A stretch of DNA of 64,000 nucleotides from Euclidia mi (Eukaryota > Arthropoda > Insecta > Lepidoptera > Erebidae). Under the pieces are notes generated by a model, which was given only the letters and a program-made list of their open reading frames with translations, searched no databases and was not told the DNA's origin. The position numbers were made by a program, and so were the translations under genes. Within the stretch, counting starts at the first letter, position 1, and every line of letters begins with the position of its first letter. Positions 1 through 10,050 of this stretch are shown here, piece by piece. The stretch spans positions 10,103,840-10,167,839 of the forward strand of contig OX123185.2 in the NCBI GenBank assembly GCA_944739405.2. The letters run 5' to 3'.

Positions 1-275
1 TACGTGCTATAAAACGTTGCTTCATGCCAGGGCCGAGCCACCCTTATGTGCAATGTGCGCCTCGCACACAGGCGCCAGGGACATAGAGGCGCCGCGAGCC
101 AGGTGAAATAGGTTAATTATTAATATTACTGTCGAAAAAGGTGACAAAAAGGCGACCTTGTACCTTTAAAATTATTAAAAATATTTGAATTATATGATGT
201 AACAAAAAAATTACGGTTTCCGGAATTTCTCCTTTATCTGTGATATAGGACGTTGGTTCATACCAAAGGCCATGG
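1..275 (+). repeat. Fragments of an interspersed repeat ending 'acggaaccctaaaaa'
   Basis: Bases 1-37 continue the repeat whose 5' end is seen at 11716 in the next unit. Bases about 155-275 are another internal piece of the same family (poly-A stretch, 'acggtttccgga', 'ctttatctgtg'). Between them lies a GC-rich block of unknown origin (38-110). The family is common in moth genomes to my recollection; its class is not known to me. Confidence 0.5.
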
Positions 276-1109
276 ATCATTCCAGCCGCCATACAAATTT
301 GGGCTAATTCTAAAAGTGCCGGCCAACTAAAATAAACTTTAAATTATCATAGAATAGTACGAAATAAACACTATTTATTACTACACTAAAGTTCTAAGTG
401 CAATCTGTGAGATAATATTCGAGCTCAAAGAATCTGCTCTGTTAGTGAAATAAATACTAATTACCTACCTATTGTTATTTTTTTCCTAAAATAATGTGCA
501 CTTTGCAATTTAAATGGCATCAGGTAATGGCAGGTTGTAAGCCAAGAGCGAGATAGCATAAGACGCAGCGTCTGTCACGCAGTCTCGCTCTAATTCGCAT
601 TGCGCTCACTGCGTGCGCTGCTTGCTCTTTGTTCTTCCTTCAGTATGCCTTAATGGCAGAAGAACTATCGCCTGCTGGCCCCATGTAATGTGCATTGTTT
701 GGTACATAAGATATGCAAGCCATCTTATTTTTGGTACGTAGCTGGTTCTAATCACATTACTCACAATAACCACCACGGTGTTCTTGACGGCGGCCATGTG
801 AATTGCGTCGTACACCTTTACTTTTTCAGGGTTCAACTCACCGTTGGATGCTGGTGGGCCACGCCATATTTTCTAATCAACATTTTTGGGGGTGCAAATG
901 GTCACGGCGCCGCTGCCTTAGCCTACTGGCGGACGGGGAGCGGCCCCTAGGCAGTATCATCGACTTCTCTCGCTTCGCCATCTGCTTGGTCAGCATTACT
1001 ACCTCACAGAAAGAGACGCTGACGTTCCAAGCCATAACGCACTGGACCATGGACAGCGCAGGGAGCGAGGATACGACTGTAACAATTGACGCGACCAGTT
1101 CACGACCAA
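276..1109. other. Unassigned sequence left of the RTE relic
   Basis: Both strands carry open frames of 76-152 codons here (for example minus 606-836 and 877-1335), but none shows a domain I recognise. They are repeated only because the whole unit is repeated. The part near 930-1110 may belong to the LINE relic that follows. No function is proposed. The same sequence lies at 12111-12944 and 28168-29001. Confidence 0.4.
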
Positions 1110-1778
1110 TTCGAAACATGACCAGTGAAAAATCCAGCGGAATAACAATTATTGTAGTAGAGGTACACCCTATGTTGGAATTCGTCAATAAATTCATAAT
1201 ATAACTAGGGCAAGAGATAAAGATGGGCAAAGCAAACCAGGTGAACGAGATTGACAGACGTATTCGTTTGGGTTGGTACGCTTTCAGCAAACTGGCATTT
1301 GCTTTTACGAAGCAACAAAAAGCAAGGATATTCAACCTGTGCGTCCTGCCAGTCCTTACCTTCGGAGCCGAAACTTGGATTACTACGCCTTTGCAGTAGC
1401 CCCAGTTTCGGCTCCGTTCCGTTCCAGAAACTTAAAGTAGCTCAAAGAGCATGGAAAAATCTGGTAGGAGTGACACTAAGAGACAGAAAGACGAATAAAT
1501 GGCTTCGAAAAGAAAGTCGAGTATCAGATGCTGTCAAAAGAGTAGCGAAGCTAAAATGGCAGTGGGCCGGACATGTAGCCAGAAAACCCGAAACATGGTG
1601 CAAGAAAATATTGAAATGGAGAACGTGGGATTGTAAACGACCAGCTGGAAGACTTCAAATGAGATGGAAAGATGACATCATAAAGAAAGCGGGCAGTAAT
1701 TGGTTGAAGACTGCCAAAACCAGAATCAAATGGAAGTTGTCGAAGAGGTCTACACCAAAATGGTCGAGAATCGCTTAA
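1110..1778 (+). pseudogene. RTE-type LINE relic, C-terminal part of the reverse transcriptase ORF
   Basis: Two blocks are readable. The first, about 1150-1396, has residues such as LEFVNKFI, then LGQEI, NEIDRRIRLGW and VLPVLTFGAETW, which is the region after the RT fingers and palm in RTE-like elements. The second, about 1425-1775, has LKVAQRAW, LKWQWAGHVAR and AGRLQMRWKDDI, the usual C-terminal tail. It is broken by an in-frame TAA at 1202-1204, a TAG at 1397-1399 and a frameshift between the blocks. Endonuclease and RT core are missing. It is not expected to be functional. RTE is assigned from the tail motifs, and a related clade is possible. Confidence 0.75.
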
Positions 1779-2398
1779 GATGGTGATGAGTTTACGGCAC
1801 TGGGACGCCTAAGCTGGACATTCCGCCAACTTTTGCAGCGCCGTTTCTTCGACAAGGTTGCAGCTGCTGTCATAATTGTGACATCCAGGCGTTTTCTCCT
1901 GGCCCATCCTCCACAAGTACCGGTCGAAATAACTATGGAAAGTGAGAACGCTGCAACGCAACATCTCTACAACCAGATGTCTGGAAGAGGAATTATCGTC
2001 ACTATGGTGACATGCCTATATTCAAGACATCTGCCTGTCATAGACATTCCTACTTAAGGTTTAGACGATATTTTTCAGGTCAGGTCAGGAGTATAAAAAA
2101 ATATTTTTTTACTTTTTTATGAGTCCTCTGCATTTTAAAGCTCACCCATTGAACGTGAGGCTGAAAACGTATCATTGATCACCTTTACACCTCTTTGATT
2201 TTATCACTTTTGACAGCACAAATCTGTTCTCCGGTACTTTGAGACATACATTCAAACCTAAATATTGTCTCAGAGAATTGACTTAGAAGTTTGGTGTAAT
2301 AATAAAAAAAAAAATTGTGTGTTCTATTCAAATAACACAATTCTATTGATTGCCCGGCAAAATAAAAATTAGCCCAATTTGGATGATGTCCTTTCAAG
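1779..2398. other. No gene seen; AT-rich spacer
   Basis: Contains short open frames (1833-2057 plus, 2185-2397 minus) without recognisable domains, a 'caggtcaggtcagg' short repeat near 2079 and poly-T/poly-A runs. It may include 3' sequence of the preceding LINE relic. Confidence 0.4.
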
Positions 2399-2980
2399 AA
2401 TCTGAGTTTACGGGGAGTACCCTGTAGGTTTTGATTCCCTTGCCAGTAGTTGCGAGTTTGAAAATATAGTAAAATAGCTGTTTCTGTCGATTGCGTTGAG
2501 ATATAAGTTTGATTTTGTTACAGCTTAAAGGTATTATAGATCTTACTATTTGATATGAATTTCAATTTAATATCTCTACGCGTTCATGAGAAAAAGGTAA
2601 TAACTTTAAAATTATTAAAAATATTTCAATGATATGATGTAACAAAAAATGTACGGTTTTCGGAATTTTCCCTTTATTTGTGCTATAAGACAAATTTCAA
2701 GATTCTGAGTTCACGGGAAGTACCCTGTGGGTTTTGATTCCCTTGCGATTTCTTGAATTTGTGAAAATTTGCAGCATAAACTGCTGTATATTTTTATTGC
2801 GTTGGCTTAGAAGTTCGATTTTTTCACAGCTTCAAAGGACAGTCGACTTGACTATTTGATATAAATTTCGGTTTGATACCTCCACGCGTTTCTGAGAAAA
2901 AATGTCTTGACAGACGGACGGACTACAAAGTGATCCTATAAGGGTTCCTTTTTTCATTACGAGGTACGGAACCCTAAAAA
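2399..2980 (+). repeat. Interspersed repeat, 3' part with an internal partial duplication
   Basis: Two related blocks lie in tandem: 2399-2590 and 2598-2980. Both contain 'agtaccctgtrggttttgat', followed by a conserved AT-rich tract and 'ctacgcgtt' or 'ccacgcgtt'. The second block ends in 'acagacggacggac', 'gatcctataagggttcc' and 'acggaaccctaaaaa', the typical end of this lepidopteran family. A 5' end of the family is at 11716. Confidence 0.6.
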
Positions 2981-3394
2981 TAAGAAAAACCTTTGCTATG
3001 CAAAACAATTTTTAATTTCAGGTGCTACCCAAAATTTCCATCGATACAAATAATCATAAAAATTATTCAGCATGTTTTAATAATTACTCGTCTAATACTT
3101 TAGTTCTATTCATTATTCTATAAATAATACTTAGCGGCTATTAGGAGTCGTTGTTTCCGTAATTAATTTTAAGTTGGCACAAATTACAAGTAAAGTGGTC
3201 ACAAACTATTCGCGCTGTGTTGTTTAATTATTGTACCAATTATCAACTTTGTGGATTACGATGGTATTTAAGGATAGATTTCAATAATGATTTCATTTAT
3301 TGTGCTTTTTAGTTGTTTGCCGGCGATTAGCTTAAAGTAATAACAACTTGTATCCATTGTTTCTGTACTGAAAACTAAGGACAATTTTGTATAT
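2981..3394. other. No gene seen; AT-rich spacer
   Basis: No coding frame, SINE head or LINE tail was recognised in this stretch or its copies (14816-15229 and 30866-31281). Confidence 0.4.
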
Positions 3395-3596
3395 CTAATA
3401 CTTAATATGTAAAGCTGAATATTTTGTTTGTTTTTTTGCTTGAATGCGTTAATCTCAGAAACTACTGGTCCGATTTGAAAAATTATTTCAGTGTTAGATA
3501 GCCCACTTATCGAGGAGGGCTATAAAATATATATACCAACACACTATGAGCCACGTGAGCGGAGCATAACGCGAGTGTAACCGCGGGCTCATCTAG
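3395..3596 (+). mobile_element. Helitron-like non-autonomous repeat
   Basis: Shows the order 'aaagctgaa', 'ctcagaaactactggtccga', 'cagtgttagatagccca' and 'ccgcgggctcatctag'. The same order recurs at 34703-34903 and, interrupted, at 58934-59568. The CTAG end followed by T, with GC-rich sequence just upstream, fits the Helitron 3' rule (CTRR, insertion between A and T). No RepHel protein is present. The Helitron class is an inference. Confidence 0.55.
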
Positions 3597-5261
3597 TTTT
3601 CATATTATTTGCATCCTTAATTTCTTGAAAGTACTGGATACAATTTTTTACACTAAGACCATCTTACTACATTACTTACATTCTTAGGAAACATATGATT
3701 TATGATAATAATTCATTAAATACTGCAAAAAAAATCTTACGATAATCGCTTTGTACGATTACAATATATATACGGTTGACTGCATATTGTAAATACGTCG
3801 CACGTCTTGTGATGTCCAGATAGCCCGTTAGGTTGTCTTACCTGTGTCCCTAGAATATGCCATAAGCTTTCACACTAAGTCCCAGTTATTAGTACTAAGT
3901 AATTGGTTCACTATATCCGCTTAGCGTACAAACACATCTATACACGCGTACACGCCAATCTGGGAGACGTAGAGATGTGTATACCTATTGCGTTCAGCAG
4001 GTATAGTTTAATCCCTGAAGAATGGATGACTGTATGCTGTGCAGAGTTTTGAGATCGATTCCTAGACGATACAATTAATGTGTGTGGGTTTTAAGTAGTT
4101 TAATCAATATGGGTGTTATTTGGGCCCCTTACTGAAATTTTGAAACCACTTTCAATCGCATAATGGTTTGAAATTTCGTAATATTGGCATGGATTTTTTG
4201 GCATATGCAAGCAGTTATCAAGGGATATTCTCCAGTCTCCAGACATACAATCATCCACACGATAAAGAACTCGTTTGTGTCCAAATAAAGAAGCTATTAA
4301 GACTGGTGACGTTATTATGTTATGTTAATATGTGTACAAGCCGCGAAGGTTTAGTAGTATTTATTTTTGAACTGTCATAGGTCCAGTATTTTTTTCTCTG
4401 CTCTTCTTGTAAATAGCTACTTCAAGCACCTAAATACTAGTAAACCAAATATAAGAGAAGTTTTAAAATGAAACTCTTATAAGCTTCATAGAAAATGCGC
4501 CCCAGGAAATACAAATCTCCTCAAACAAAACTACATAAATTATAGAAGCAATCCTTCACCATTTCCCGAAAATCTAATAAAACATGCGTCAGCTTTCCCC
4601 CTTATTAATAATTAATTATTCTGAAGCTAACTAATCAACCATGGAGAACTTTTAAATTTAGTTTGAAAATTGAACCAAATTTTTAATTGAAGCATTATAA
4701 ATCCTGTTAAAAGTTGTTAGAAAAATGTTCACAGGAAGTTTAAAATATGCTATAACAGATAAACATTATTTTGGGAGTATTGTTGACATCCAAGTACAGT
4801 ACAGGATGCGATCAAATACCTCTTCAATTTGGTGCCCGGAGACAGCTCAATAACCTCATTTGTCGTCTTGCTATATCAGTGCCATCTAGAGACGATTTAT
4901 GACGGAATATCGATTGTCATTGTCAGTTGTCATTGTCATTGTCAGTTGTAAAATCAATTGTTATGGATTATAATAATATGTGATTCATGATACATGGAAA
5001 TTAGATTGTAATAATTGTTAGACAGAAAAATGAGATTGTATGTGTACTTTACAAACACTCAACAGTTTCTTACTGTTATTAATGGATCGTAAGGTTTCAG
5101 GTAGAAATCAATCCACAGGGCCAAGTGCAGCGATAACTGCAAAACAAACATTTAAGCTTTTCTGGATTTATATCTGAATGAGCTATTTACTTGATTCGTC
5201 ATTTTTTTTTTAAATCAATATCAATAATTATTAACATTATAAAGCAAAAGACTTTTATATG
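3597..5261. other. No gene seen; contains a TTGTCA-rich microsatellite
   Basis: An AT-rich stretch with one short open frame (4168-4380) that I do not recognise and that is disrupted in unit 3. A degenerate hexamer run of 'ttgtca' and 'ttgtcag' occupies about 4912-4948. Confidence 0.4.
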
Positions 5262-5395
5262 TTGTTCATTAGCTTAGATTATCTCAGGAACGACTGGCCC
5301 GATATGAATATTTTTTAAGTGGGTTACCCTATATTTAGAGGAAGGTTTTAGGCTATATACTATCACGTTTTTTTCACGTTGGGCTCCACTAGAAA
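5262..5395 (+). mobile_element. Diverged Helitron-like fragment
   Basis: Contains 'atctcaggaacgactggccc', 'gtgggttaccctatatttag' and 'ggctatatactatcac', matching the middle of the element at 3395-3596 but more diverged. The CTAG end is not intact. Copies at 17097-17230 and about 33147-33275. Confidence 0.4.
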
Positions 5396-5615
5396 TCAAT
5401 AAAACATGCTGCAAAGTTTAAGCATACCAAACAAAACAGCAGGTTGGTAGCAGCCCGAGGGTAAGAGGTGAGAGTCTCCAATATTTCACCAACTCGGCTA
5501 CAGTATGATCTTAAATGCATTACGCTAGCTAATATTATCATGCATTAAAAATTAAAGGACAGGAGCGTCCCCAAATGTCTTTTAACTAAGTGGTTTTCAG
5601 CTCTCAACAAGAACC

Positions 5616-5764
5616 GGCTCATACCGTGATGTTATATAACCTATAGCCTTTCTCGATAAATGATCTAACACTGAAAGAGTTTTTCAAGTCGGACCGGTAC
5701 TTCCTGAGATTAGCGCATTCAAGCAAACAGACAAGGAAACTCTTCAGCTTTATATATTAGTAAT
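5616..5764 (-). mobile_element. Inverted Helitron-like fragment at the unit 3 breakpoint
   Basis: On the minus strand it reads 'aaagctgaagagtttcc', 'ctcaggaagtaccggtccga', 'cagtgttagatca' and 'ggctataggttatataac', the same family as 3395-3596 in opposite orientation. Its outer end (5616) is exactly where the homology of unit 3 stops. Copy at 17451-17599. Confidence 0.5.
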
Positions 5765-5992
5765 AGATTACCAACATTCATTTTTGCACCACGAAAATGC
5801 ACCTCGCATACAAAATAATAAAAAAAAGAGATACCTTTGTATGCTGCTTCCATTCACATAAATGAGCATGTCATTACTTTTATTCGTTTATTTCATTATG
5901 TTTAACAATGCACACCATTCATAACAGGTGAAAACAACCAAACAAAGTGCTCTCTAAGGTACGGAGTGCGCAACAATTAACAAACGACTGCA

Positions 5993-6150
5993 CGAATAGC
6001 ACAGTGATTCAAACGTTCGCTTCGCCACGGCACTGTGTCGGGTGTCGTGGATTCAATTCTAATACGATGCTAGACTTTTAGACTGGATTCGAACCCGACT
6101 CACTCTGTGTAGCAATGTGTCAGTCTGTACAATAGGCTATCGCTGAATTG
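5993..6150. repeat. Two opposed tRNA-derived SINE heads
   Basis: The plus strand at about 5993-6060 carries 'tagcacagtgattcaaacg' and the B-box-like 'gtggattcaattc'. The minus strand at about 6085-6150 carries 'cgatagcctattgtacag' and 'gggttcgaatcc', the head of the SINE family that is intact at 36561. Both are fragments. Copy at 17828-17985. Confidence 0.45.
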
Positions 6151-6275
6151 TCGGTCTCACCACTAAGCTCCCGCATACCTGGATTTTGTTAGGTTATTTA
6201 GTTCTGAATAAACAACAAGGCACACACAAAACAATCGAGATGTGATCAAACTATGGCAAATACATAATTATTGGC

Positions 6276-6287
6276 TGCCACGACAAG
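6276..6287 (+). repeat. Left target-site repeat of PLE-A (unit 1)
   Basis: The 12-mer 'tgccacgacaag' abuts the PLE-A 3' end. In unit 2 the same 12-mer lies on both sides of the inverted PLE-A (18111-18122 and 19757-19768). In unit 1 no right partner follows, because the right side belongs to PLE-B. Confidence 0.6.
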
Positions 6288-7360
6288 AAATTAATTTAGC
6301 GGGTCTTAATCGCGTTAACGTAACTTATTTAAGGTATAAATACCTATTTGTTACCGACGTTTCGCTCGTCTTGCACCGAGCGTGGTCACGGAGAGACTGA
6401 TGAGAGCTCAGCGACGTCTTGTGGAAGTGCGGGTTTCAGCACCTACACTCACTTGGTCTTTATTTAAGTTCGCAATGTCGGTACTCCGACACACTACACT
6501 AATGACGTCTACACACTGTTGAGATTTATCACTGCGGCGGTGTTTACACTTGCTGATGACTGGATTCCAAGTAGCCGATAATCTATATCCATCCTCCCGG
6601 TTGAAATTGTTATATTTCTTGATTTCTACCGCTTCACGTACTATCCTGGAGTAATAGTGACGATCGGTGGATAAGACTTGTGGTTGATGCAGTTCTATCC
6701 AGTGGTTTGGTCCAGACTCCAACAAATGCTCAGCTATCGCCGACTTGTTAATATGTCGGTTTTTTACAGCTGCGATATGTTCCTTTACCCTTTCAGCGAT
6801 TGTACGCTTAGTCTGCCCGATATATGAACTACCACAACTGCAATCGACTTTGTAGACGCCAGGTGTTTGGAGAGGAATTACATCCTTTGGTGTACGCAGA
6901 TTGTGTGCTATCTTAGAGAGCGGACTGTATACAGTCTTGATGGAGTATTTTTTGAGTACTTTTCCAACTTTGTCCGTCACTCCCTTTAGATACGGCATGT
7001 AAGCGGGCACTCTGCTTACTTCCGGTTTACGCTCGTTCCTCTTCCGACAGAGTAAGTTTTTCTTGTATCCGTTGCACCTAAGTACCTCCCGAACATGTGA
7101 CAGCTCACTATTTAATTGTTCGGGGTCACATAAGTCATACGCTCTGTTCACTAACGAGGACACAACGGAATCCAAGTGCCGCGGATGGTGGTGCGAGTTC
7201 GCGTTGAGATACCTGTCGGTGTGTGTCGGTTTCCTATAGACAGTGTGTCCAAGGGTACCATTATCTCTCCCTGTCACTTTAACGTCGAGAAAAGGTAACG
7301 ATCCGTCTACCTCCATTTCGAATGTGAATCGGATGTTCGGATGTATGGAGTTCAATTTGT
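6288..7360 (-). mobile_element. Penelope-like element A, 5'-truncated (GIY-YIG end)
   Basis: The minus-strand frame ending at 6408 encodes the end of the RT (LNSIHPNIRFTFEM, SLPFLDVKV, HTVYRKPTHTDRYL, SHHHPRHLDSVV), then a linker (PYLKGVTDKVGKVLKKYSIK). A GIY-YIG endonuclease follows (GVYKVDCSCGSSYIGQTKRT, about 6805-6862) with its downstream REAVEIKKYNN and NREDGYRLSATWNP. PLEs use the GIY-YIG domain for nicking in target-primed reverse transcription. The RT catalytic core and N-terminus are absent, so this copy cannot act alone. Upstream of about 7360 the open frame runs into antisense PLE-B and is not PLE-A coding. Bases 6288-6407 are the 3' UTR. Confidence 0.88.
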
Positions 7361-9144
7361 GTGCATATAAATTGGTTAAGACGGACCCTACCAACAAAAT
7401 ACTCAAGCAAACGAGTGATATTGTGAAGAAATACTCCCAACAACTGAATCTGGACGTGAAATACTTAATACCATCGTGTGCAAAACCTCCCCAATTGTAT
7501 AGTCTACCGAAAATACACAAGGAAAATGCTCCACTGCGCCCTATAGTCAGTCAAATAGGGGCACCAACCTACAGATTGGCTCAACACCTTGCAAAGATTC
7601 TCTCGCCACTCAGAGGCAAGACGAGAGCGCATGTAAAGGATTCCTACCATTTTGTCAGTGAAATAAAACACCTACATCTCTCTGACAAGGAAACTATGGT
7701 TAGTTTTGATGTACAGTCATTATTCACATGCTTACCAGCACATGACTGTATTGAGATAACTAGAAGGAAGCTAATAGAGAACAACATGCCTGAGGAATAT
7801 GCAGAAATATTGAAACACTGTTTAACAACTGGCTATCTGTTATGGGATGAGAAATACTACATACAAGTAGACGGTGTGGCAATGGGCTCTCCAGTATCGC
7901 CTGTTGTTGCTGACATCTTCATGGAGGACTTCGAGGCGCGAGCCCTGCAGACTGCCACCATCACACCGAGGTTCTACAAGCGGTATGTAGATGACACTTT
8001 TACAATTTTACCAACAGATAGTGTTAATGTATTCCTAGACCATCTTAATTCTATTCACAACCAGATAAAATTTACAATGGAATTAGAGGCAAACAATTCT
8101 TTAGCTTTCTTAGATGTACTTGTTATCAGGAACAAAAACAACACTTTGAGCCACACTGTGTATAGGAAAAAGACACATACAAATAGGTACTTAAACGGAG
8201 AATCTCACCACCATCCTAAACAGTTAGCTACCGTAGGAATGTCTTTGTTTCAGAGAGCCCGGGGGATCTGTGACAAGAAACACCTGGACGCCGAGCTTCA
8301 ACATGTCAAGCAAGTTCTGCAAGACAACAAGCTCCGACCGCCGCGCCAACGTCACAGATCCCCGAAGAACAAGCCAGCCACAGTAGAGAGACAACCTGCT
8401 GTCCTCCCATACATCAAGGGCGTGACCGACAAGATTGGCTACATCTTGAAGCGAGCTTCAATCAAAACTTTCTACAAGCCGCCAACGAAGATAAGCCAAT
8501 TATTACCATCTGTCAAGAGTCAGTTACCCTTACAAGAGGCCGGGGTTTACAAGATAGACTGTGAGTGTGGGCTCTCATACATTGGACAAACCAAGAGAAG
8601 CATAGGCATTCGACTAAAGGAACATATAGCTGACATTAAACACAAACGCTCGACGAAGTCTGCTGTGTGTGAACATGTAAAACAAGGAACCAACCATTAC
8701 CTGCGATTTGATAAACCACAGATACTCGCAAAAGAACACCGCTTTATTCCAAGAATGATACGAGAAGCTATTGAAATTAAAAAACATCCTAATTTCAATA
8801 GGGAAGATGGTTGGAATGTTCCTCCAGCTTGGGACCCTGTTATCAGGCTAATGAAACCCAAGAAGGACAAAGTCACCAGAAGACATCAAGACACAGTGAG
8901 CACATTCTGCGTAGATAGTAACACCAATAGTTGAAAAAAAAAATGTTCGGGTACTTTGAGATAACTTTTAAATTCAAGACAAAGACAAATACCACCTCAG
9001 TCTGCCGTGAACATGAATCCTGTAAAGAATTCGAAACGTTGGCTAGTAATAAAAATGTAGTTTCTAGATCATTCGGTTTAAATGTAAAAACAAGTGAAAC
9101 CAATATAACGCGATAAAATCCGTAAACTGTAGTTTAATTTCAAT
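7361..9144 (+). mobile_element. Penelope-like element B with RT and GIY-YIG domains
   Basis: The plus frame ending at 8934 is the longest PLE coding region here. The Met at 7243 lies in antisense PLE-A, so real homology starts near 7361 (KLVKTDPTNK). Next come SLPKIHKENAPLRPIVS (about 7500), SFDVQSLFT (about 7703), VAMGSPVSPVVADIFMEDFE (about 7877) and the catalytic RYVDDTF (about 7980). The thumb region contains HTVYRKKTHTNRYL. The GIY-YIG domain follows (GVYKIDCECGLSYIGQTKRS, about 8541-8600), then REAIEIKKHPNFNREDGW. The N-terminal part of a full PLE protein is missing. The 3' UTR runs 8935-9144. This copy has no internal stop across RT and endonuclease, unlike the copy at 23330-24916. Confidence 0.9.
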
Positions 9145-9175
9145 GTGTAACATTCGCGTAAACCCAAGAAAATAT
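9145..9175 (+). repeat. PLE-B 3' extension
   Basis: About 31 bases ('gtgtaacattcgcgtaaac' followed by 'ccaagaaaatat') continue the plus arm beyond the point where the minus arm of the same insertion stops (23330). The same bases end the independent relic at about 60652-60682, so they belong to the element and not to the flank. Short one-sided extensions of 30-40 bp are described for Penelope-like elements. Confidence 0.65.
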
Positions 9176-9188
9176 TAGTTTCAAATAT
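9176..9188 (+). repeat. Right target-site repeat of PLE-B (unit 1 copy)
   Basis: 'tagtttcaaatat' differs by one base from the 13-bp direct repeat that flanks PLE-B in unit 2 (23317-23329 and 25233-25245). The left partner is missing in unit 1. Confidence 0.55.
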
Positions 9189-10050
9189 ATTTTGATGTGT
9201 GTATTTTCATTTCGAAATTTACAATATTTTGAATTACTATCGCAGAATATTCTTTTGCCAAGTTGAAATACTATGACAATTGTACCAATTCTGAATACTT
9301 GTCCTGGGTGTAGTCGTAGATCAGTTTAATATACGTTACATAAGATTTTGTAGCGCAACATGGCGTCAAGCCTTTTCTACGATAAGAGATGCAGTAACAA
9401 GTCGTATTTGCAAAAGACAACTTGCGGCCTTACCGTATTTGTAACCGTATCATTTCCCTTTTCCCTAGTTGCAATCACAGTCATGAACAACTTCACATAT
9501 TATGAGCATATTGACCAGAAGTGGTCATAATACCTTCAATGTTGAATGCAAATGCGCATCAAAAGAGAGCACCAACTGCACACGATAAATATATTCGTAT
9601 AGAGCAAATAAAACCTCCACTCCAGTCTATATGCAAGTAAATCGGTGCCGGGTCTCGATACCGAATACAGATTGAAACGAAAGGCGGCTTAACATTTTTA
9701 CTAGATACAACTAGCGATTGGTGGCTCCACATGCTGTTTTTGCTTTGTGAAAAGTCCGCCGAAAGCACCAAAATACAGTACATTATTAAAGTGACTTAAA
9801 ACTACGATTTATATACAAACGGCGGCCTTATCACCAAGGACGATCTCTTCCAGGCAACCTTTGGATGGACAGGAATGTTTTAAGCAATATAATGGTGATG
9901 GTGTAGTATTACACTAAATGAATACTTCAATTTTAAAATACAATACAATACATACATAATGTATGCACATGCAATAAATATCTTTATACATACTAAACAA
10001 TACAGATACTGTAATAATAACTAGTGAAGTAAATGAATGTCTCTAAAATC
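9189..10050. other. No gene seen; LINE 3' region at its right side
   Basis: Contains an unrecognised minus-strand open frame (9559-9783). Bases about 9900-10050 with 'tacaatacaatacatacata' probably are the 3' UTR of the minus-strand LINE that follows. Copy at 25246-26107. Confidence 0.4.

Noticed and set aside
606..1335. Overlapping open frames on both strands (76-152 codons) repeated three times
   Set aside because: They recur only because the whole unit is duplicated, and no domain is recognisable. Three copies are not evidence of selection.
6380..6430. Hammerhead ribozyme core in the PLE-A 3' region ('gactgatgagagctc' on one strand, 'gcgaaacgtcgg' on the other)
   Set aside because: Hammerhead motifs are known in Penelope-like elements, but here the CTGATGA and GAAA elements lie on opposite strands. 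On the sense strand the matching core would be 'gtgacca', which does not place the stems correctly.
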